Shown here: piece by piece, positions 58,301 to 64,000 of the stretch
Position numbering within the stretch: position 1 is the first letter of the stretch
Layout: each line of letters starts with the position of its first letter
Origin: Liolophura sinensis
Lineage: Eukaryota; Mollusca; Polyplacophora; Chitonida; Chitonidae
Direction of reading: 5' to 3'
Assembly (NCBI RefSeq): GCF_032854445.1
Contig: NC_088295.1
Coordinates: 66,261,249-66,325,248 of the forward strand
DNA: 64,000 nt
The notes under the pieces: generated by a model
Database searches by the model: none
What the model saw: the letters and a program-made list of their open reading frames with translations, nothing else
Told to the model about the DNA's origin: nothing
Program-made: the position numbers and the translations under genes

Positions 58301-59749
58301 TGGCAGATCGATCTGACGAAGATCCACAAAGACCAGTCATGAAAAGCCTAAATAATGATGCCATAATTACAATGACTACTTTTAAACCAGATGGATGCCA
58401 GCTACACTCACAGCAGTTCTCCAAAACGTGGTGATAATACTGATGACTGGCGATGAGTGGTAATATCGTCGTTGCTACTGAAATAGTCTGCCTGCTGAAA
58501 CTGACCTAAAAATAGATAGGTTGAGTCTTATGCGAGGCGGGTTTGGTCGGGTTCATAGCCTATTAGAAACGGGTTTTGGATAGATTGCCTTACACTCTGC
58601 AAGCTGCATATCCTGGAAATACTAAACCATTTATTGTGTTTTATCAATGTTGTAGGAAACAAACGCCTTAATAGAAACGATGCTTTCTAAGATATATAAA
58701 TAGAACAGCGCAGCTCTGTAGTGAGGGTGATCAAACTTCTCTAACCTGTTTATCGTGGTGTGCTTTGGAATCTAATGGGTTTAGGTACACGTATTTAGGT
58801 TATCGAATGAAGCAGACCTAGTTCTATATGAATTGTGATCAATACCAGTAGAACAGCTATGCCGCTAAAGTATTTTCCTGTCCACATCGTTTGGCATCCA
58901 CATCGAGGTTAAATGACTCCGCTCTTAGGGCAAAGTGTACCGTGTGAAAACATTCTGAGGTTCAGATCTTTGTGCAATGCAGATTTTTATAGGCTTTCAG
59001 CTCAGCTGGTAAAATTACTTCCACGGTTGTCACATTTTTTCGAACCGTGACTACCATTTCTGAAGAAGTTTGGACGACTGGTGTATGGCCAAGACACAGA
59101 CAACAGATATCCTTTAAGCAACCACGTGGTCACTCGTTGGGACAACGTCCGAGACGCAAAGTGTTTTAGATATCATCATCTAACGCTGATCATTACGGAC
59201 GTTTTCTTAGTAGACTACCCGTCCTGTACTAATAGTGCCAAGCAAAATGTTCCTGGGAGTAAACTTCATTCAATGTCTCTTTGAATTCCACATATAGCTC
59301 TTGAGAACAGCTTCTTTGGCCATTGATAAGAAATGCATTAATCGTTATGTACTGTACATATACCTTGAAAGTGCATGTAGCAGTTCATGGATGAAGTTTG
59401 AACAGATATTAGATGCTGGTATCATTATCAAGTTATGTTACATGACGCGGACTGGTATTGTTAACAGTTAATTCCGAAATTCTTTGGCAATGAGACACCA
59501 ACCGCACGTATACGTCAGAAAGTGTATCGGGCTCTCGAAGTAATGCTGTGTGTCCCTCGAGACCAAGTTTTGTTTACCACAACAACGAATCTGAATCCGC
59601 CCTATTTCTATTTTCTTGTATACATTTACGTAACATACTAATACTGTAACTAAATAAATGAGCAAAATTAGTAATAAGTTAATAAATGTTAGGAACTGTG
59701 ATTGACATATCATTCCTAGTGAAAATCAAATACATTTTTTTTGTTTCAA

Positions 59750-60680
59750 CGTTCCATTTTTCGCGATAAAAAGTCAAATGTGATCTATAATACATGTACT
59801 ACATGGAAAGGAAGAATGACCGACATGTTGTCACAAACTGCTATGCATTCGCATTTTAAAAATGCAGCCCACGTTTAAGCACAAGAAGTGCATTATCCCA
59901 AACATTATCATAAACAACAAAAACTAAATATGTGTGCAATTAAACTTTTTTATCAGCGGTTTAGTCAAACTTTCCCATGCACGGGCAAGTTATGCTGCCA
60001 AACATAACACGCTGTTAAATTGCTCTGAAAATCGTTTGTCTTCCAAGAAATTATTACTCCGTTATCAATTATCATTGATATGAAGGTTAGCGTTTAACTG
60101 AATTATCTGTGAAGTATATAAACTTGTGTCTGCTAGATATCCCAACTGACATTGGCGTCAAGCGGAAACCTAACGTGATCAACCAAACGCTATATCATTT
60201 TGCGCAACTCACAGAGACGGACGTTGTGTGAAAAGTGGCTATATAGACGATTTATCACATTTTCTCGCAAGGTCGCCATAAAGTATGATATAAGAGGGCA
60301 TTAGTGTCGCCGAACGTTTAGCGCAGGTTTGTATAATACCGGGAACAAAATTCCAGTCAGGTTTTTGCTATCCCGTAAAATCATTTCCACTGAGATATTG
60401 CTCGTAATAAAACACATGTTTAACTTCACGTAGAGCAATTAATTTCGACAATGATAAATGACCTGGTGTTACGGCACATCTGTTTCTCCTTTCCGCTGTG
60501 GAACCATTTCACTAATAACACAGCTAAGTTTTCACTCCATTTGACGATATTACCTAACACACACGAATCACATTTTTATGACTTGCTTTCAAAATAATTT
60601 ATCGCCTTTCACGGCCATTTATATGCAGTGGATAAGGCTAAATTTATGTGGGAATTGACCTTGACACTGACCTTGCGCTA
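59750..60680. other. Intergenic DNA, no gene or clear repeat seen
   Basis: AT-rich with no exon-like stretch, SINE or long repeat recognised. Confidence 0.4.
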
Positions 60681-60866
60681 ATACTAACACGGCTGCAATC
60701 CCATGGCAGCTGCACTTGTTTCCATGTGTAGAATTCGGTTTCCTAATTCTAACATGTCGGAACATAAATATTATCTGCATTCTTGACATGTATAGCGAAC
60801 CTAATGTTAACCCTTACAATCTGGAATCCCGGGAATTGATGCTTTGCAGGCACACAGACTGTGCCT

Positions 60867-61170
60867 TGCGACAATCTCAGTTATGGCTGCATTTGTTAGT
60901 ACGAATACGTACAATGTGCTGACCTACACACGCCGCAATCTCAGCGGCGGCTACATTTGTTAGCACGAATACGTACAATGTACTAACCCATACACGCCGC
61001 AATCCCAATCGCAGCTACATTTGTTAACACAAATACGTACAATGTGCTAACCCAGACACGCCGCAATCTTAGCGGCAGCTACATTTGTTAGCACAAATAC
61101 GTACAATGTGCTAACCCAGACATGCCGCAATCTCAGCGGCAGCTACATTTGTTAGCATGCTCTTGATACT
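60867..61170. repeat. 64-bp tandem repeat, about 4.5 copies
   Basis: Unit includes CGCCGCAATCTCAGCGGCAG, CTACATTTGTTAGCACAAAT and ACGTACAATGTGCTAACCC. CGCCGC (or TGCCGC) recurs at 60931, 60995, 61059 and 61123. More decayed copies seem to extend to about 60.68 and 61.28 kb. Confidence 0.93.
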
Positions 61171-61667
61171 TGATTCTAACCCTTACATAGAGCAATCTCA
61201 CTGGTTTTTCTTAGCACACATGGGTACTTTGCCTTATCTCTAACATGACGAAAACTGAACGGCTGCTACATTTGTTGTCAGACGTTTTGCTCTATGTTTT
61301 ATTCTTAGTAGTGTTTTTCATTTTTCTGACTATGGTTTAACCCATGCTCAAGACTTTTCCACTTCTATTACGGCGTTCAGGTGAATGGGTAGAGGTAAAA
61401 TTAGTGTCTGGACTAAACTACCAAGATACCTCCTGGCAAAGCCTAAAGAGTCGAACGCTTGATGTGAAGACTTGACATCACTGGTGGAGGATCTGACAGT
61501 CCAGTTTCTCAGATGAGATTTCTGAACACTGATCTGTAATCTTACATTCAAACTGAAAGTCGGCCTTGTCGTCCGTCTGAGTTGCACGCCATGAAACGGG
61601 TTTCAGTAATTCCTTAAGTGTTTATGACTTCATATCACATAAGTTGTATGGGAGCAATAAATACCTA

Positions 61668-61899
61668 TTTATTTATTTATTTATTTATTTATTTGATTGG
61701 TGTTTTACGCCGTACTCAAGAATATTTCACTTATACGACGGCGGCCAGCATTATGGTGGGTGGAAACCGGGCACAGCCCGGGGGAAACCCACGACCATCC
61801 GCAGGTTGCTGGCAGACCTTCCCACGTACGGCCGGAGAGGAAGCCAGCATGAGTTGGACTTGAACTCACAGCGACCGCACTGAGCCACGGAGGCCCCCT
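61668..61899 (-). mobile_element. SINE, young, antisense, with perfect 13-bp TSD
   Basis: Reads from an (ATTT)n tail through the full core and linker to GAGCCACGGAGGCCCC. Flanked by CAATAAATACCTA at 61655-61667 and 61900-61912. Between box B and the GAGCCACGG end about 45 bp of the usual tRNA-like head are missing, judged against 24786-25048 and 23040-23252. Confidence 0.95.
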
Positions 61900-61912
61900 C
61901 AATAAATACCTA

Positions 61913-64000
61913 AACTATACAGTTAACACAATTGGATCTGTAGCATTGAAGGCACCCGCACGTTGTCAATGTCTGATTGTTTCGTGAGTTTCACAATTCT
62001 CCTGCAAGTTAATATTGAAATTGTGTGAAGAATTTCTGGCGCTCTGTTTTAGGATTGTGTCTAATTCCGCGTAACCCGGGGATAGGGCCTGTGTATTCAT
62101 CTTGCTGAATAATATCGCCACGTTGGATACATGAATAGTTGTAATCAGAGCGCATCTTAGATCCATATTTTGATTAATAATTACTTATAAACTAGCATGA
62201 TGCATGGTTTGGAGGCTGGTTTCAGTCATTCGCCTAGAACATTCCTTCCGCCTTTCCAACAACGAGTGACTTTATACGTTTATATACTTTCATAGTTCTT
62301 TGGTAGTTTGTTAGTCTGGTCTGTAAGAATTTAACAGATATTTAACAGAATAAATTAACAAAACTATCATGACCAGGAAGATATTTGGTTCTGGGACGAT
62401 CAGTGGAGTCATACTTAGTATTTAAAACAAAGACCAAAACGACTGCAGTTATGTAAATATGATGTACTTTTCCTCGCGTATTACAACTTTGAATTTTGCT
62501 GGAGCTTGATTTTTTAATTTTTTATTTTATTTTGAATCTCGAAACAACACAGAAAATCCAAAGGATCAAGGTTTGCAGTTCTCCCCCATCTCAAGCGCCC
62601 CTCCATTATCAAGCTTTCTTAATCTACATCTCCGTAGTATCCCCACCAATGGCCTACACGTGCGTTGCTTTGAACATGGCGCTGTGACTAACACGCTGTG
62701 ACTTTGACAAGGAACTCACTTTAGCTCATGTCTTTTCTCAACCTCTCATAAACCATGGAGCTAGGGGCTGTGTAATGTCCAACCATTTAAGCAATTGCAT
62801 AAACAGTTAACATAAAACCGTAACTGAGGTGAACTGACAGGAGACCGGGTTTCACCTGTTAAATGTGACCATTATCGAACTACATGTATCGCATTGTGGC
62901 CGCTGCTTTGGGTATACTCTCTATTCTGTAGTCTTTTATATATAACCTAGGCTCAGCCATTTGTAACCTCTTCCCAATACGAGACGATGGTTTTGTGGCA
63001 AATTTGTTCTCAGTTTGTATTGATTTCTTATGTATCCTAGTTTGTCTGTAATGTTCATTAAGACACCGCAAAGGTCATTTGCTTCTATCCTGTCAAGTCC
63101 CTACCCTTTCTTGGAATGTTTGTCTAGTCATGACTTGCTTTTCTCCAGAGATCTTCATGTCCAAGCTTGATGTTTTGTGTCTGTCCAGCGCTAGCCTTAA
63201 GCTAGACGTTTTGACCTTCATTGGAACTGACCGGTCACAATGCACTGTTCCCATTATGCACTGCGGCACCACAACAACCCATCCCTTAACCTACATCCTA
63301 CCCCACGCAGCCGCACGAGAGCTAACAGCAGATTAACACTGATAGAATATAAAGTAAAGTTACTGGTCCGATATAATGGTTACGTGACACTAAAATCGGA
63401 CAGCGTAAACAGACGACCAATAATCCCATTGTCCCTATAACCGAAGGAGACAACACAAACGTGGGTTGATTAGTCGGGATGTCCCCAGGGAGCGCGTTGA
63501 TGACTTACCCCACAAATACCTGTCACACAGTCCGCTAGTTGCTGGGACATCACGAGATGGTTAGCGTGTGGGAAGTCGTAAAGACCGAGTCTACTTCATC
63601 TCTTACGGAGACAAATGATTTCCATGTGCAAGATTGCCGTCACGTAACCGCAATGGACACATCAATAACGGACAAATGCGGAAGTTGTTTCGCTCACTGC
63701 CATTTTCAAAACGTATCGTTTTTAAATCTGTCTCCAATATCTTTTGTACCACTTGGTTATTGCGCAATCACTTGTGATAAATAATCAAGTAGCTTGTACT
63801 GGTTGGATATTTATTTCCTACATTGTTTTCCACTTTTTGATCCGATTATATGCTTTATTGGAATTTTTTTGGTCGATGTCCTTCTAAGATGTCTTCGTAA
63901 AGAAAATGATGACTCCTGGAACGTTAAAATGTGCCAATTTGTTTATTAATCTATCCTTTGTGTTGAAATACGATAATTTTAGAGTTTACATCGTCCATTC
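61913..64000. other. Intergenic DNA to window end, no gene recognised
   Basis: Short open frames only (longest about 85 codons), none with recognisable domains or a splice pattern I could support. Confidence 0.4.

Larger units (their letters stand above)
51950..59750. repeat. Tandem segmental duplication, copy B
   Basis: Begins about 0.5 kb after copy A ends, so the arrangement is head to tail. Carries extra insertions relative to A at 53457-53566, about 54695-54775 and 54994-55321. A GCTCCAAG unit is triplicated at 53377-53400 where A has one. No protein gene recognised. Confidence 0.88.

Noticed and set aside
61348-61587. 79-codon minus-strand frame rich in basic residues
   Set aside because: Composition is mildly protein-like but no family recognised and no splice partners found.
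61618-61902. Three overlapping frames of 65-81 codons at 61.6-61.9 kb
   Set aside because: Translations of the SINE and its ATTT tail; the same peptides ([12 protein letters not shown]) appear at other SINE copies.

Overview
The window is animal nuclear DNA, most likely from a mollusc (lophotrochozoan). Evidence: a spliced gene with 30 coding exons, many copies of tRNA-derived SINEs with AATAAATA tails of the kind common in marine molluscs, frequent ACATGTA/TACATGTA motifs, and no bacterial gene organisation. Nearly every short open frame in the window is a chance frame in intron, repeat or intergenic DNA.

Region 1 (about 1.2-41.0 kb, + strand) is one complete gene for cytosolic alpha-mannosidase 2C1 (MAN2C1, glycoside hydrolase family 38). 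I joined 30 coding exons by protein homology, splice-site consensus and codon phase. Together they give 3162 nt including the stop, a 1053-residue protein (human is about 1040). Every junction keeps frame. Intron 5 is a GC-AG intron. The zinc ligands and nucleophile are present (H258, D260, D370, H578).

The introns carry SINEs, MITE-like hairpin elements, a dead Crypton-type tyrosine recombinase (17.6-18.25 kb) and three large tandem arrays: 42 bp x 7 (11.23 kb), 41 bp x 53 (12.3-14.5 kb) and 53 bp x 44 (32.7-35.1 kb). The last is the most unusual feature. Its unit is the 3' end of coding exon 28 plus its 5' splice site, so the intron begins with dozens of copies of its own donor site.

Region 2 (about 42-59.75 kb) has no recognisable protein gene. 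It is a head-to-tail tandem duplication of an 8-9 kb noncoding segment: copy A about 42.1-51.45 kb, copy B about 51.95-59.75 kb. The copies are clearly diverged with many indels, but a 214-bp stretch (42769-42982 / 52588-52801) aligns without gaps and with only about 10 differences. Copy B carries three later insertions (53457, about 54695 and 54994); copy A has about 2 kb that B lacks (about 47.45-49.54 kb).

Region 3 (59.75-64 kb) is intergenic: a 64-bp tandem repeat at 60.87-61.17 kb and a SINE with a perfect 13-bp target-site duplication at 61.66-61.91 kb. I see no convincing exon there.

Limits: coordinates come from reading by eye. No alignment, repeat-library or RNA evidence was available, so the transcript ends and percent identities are estimates.
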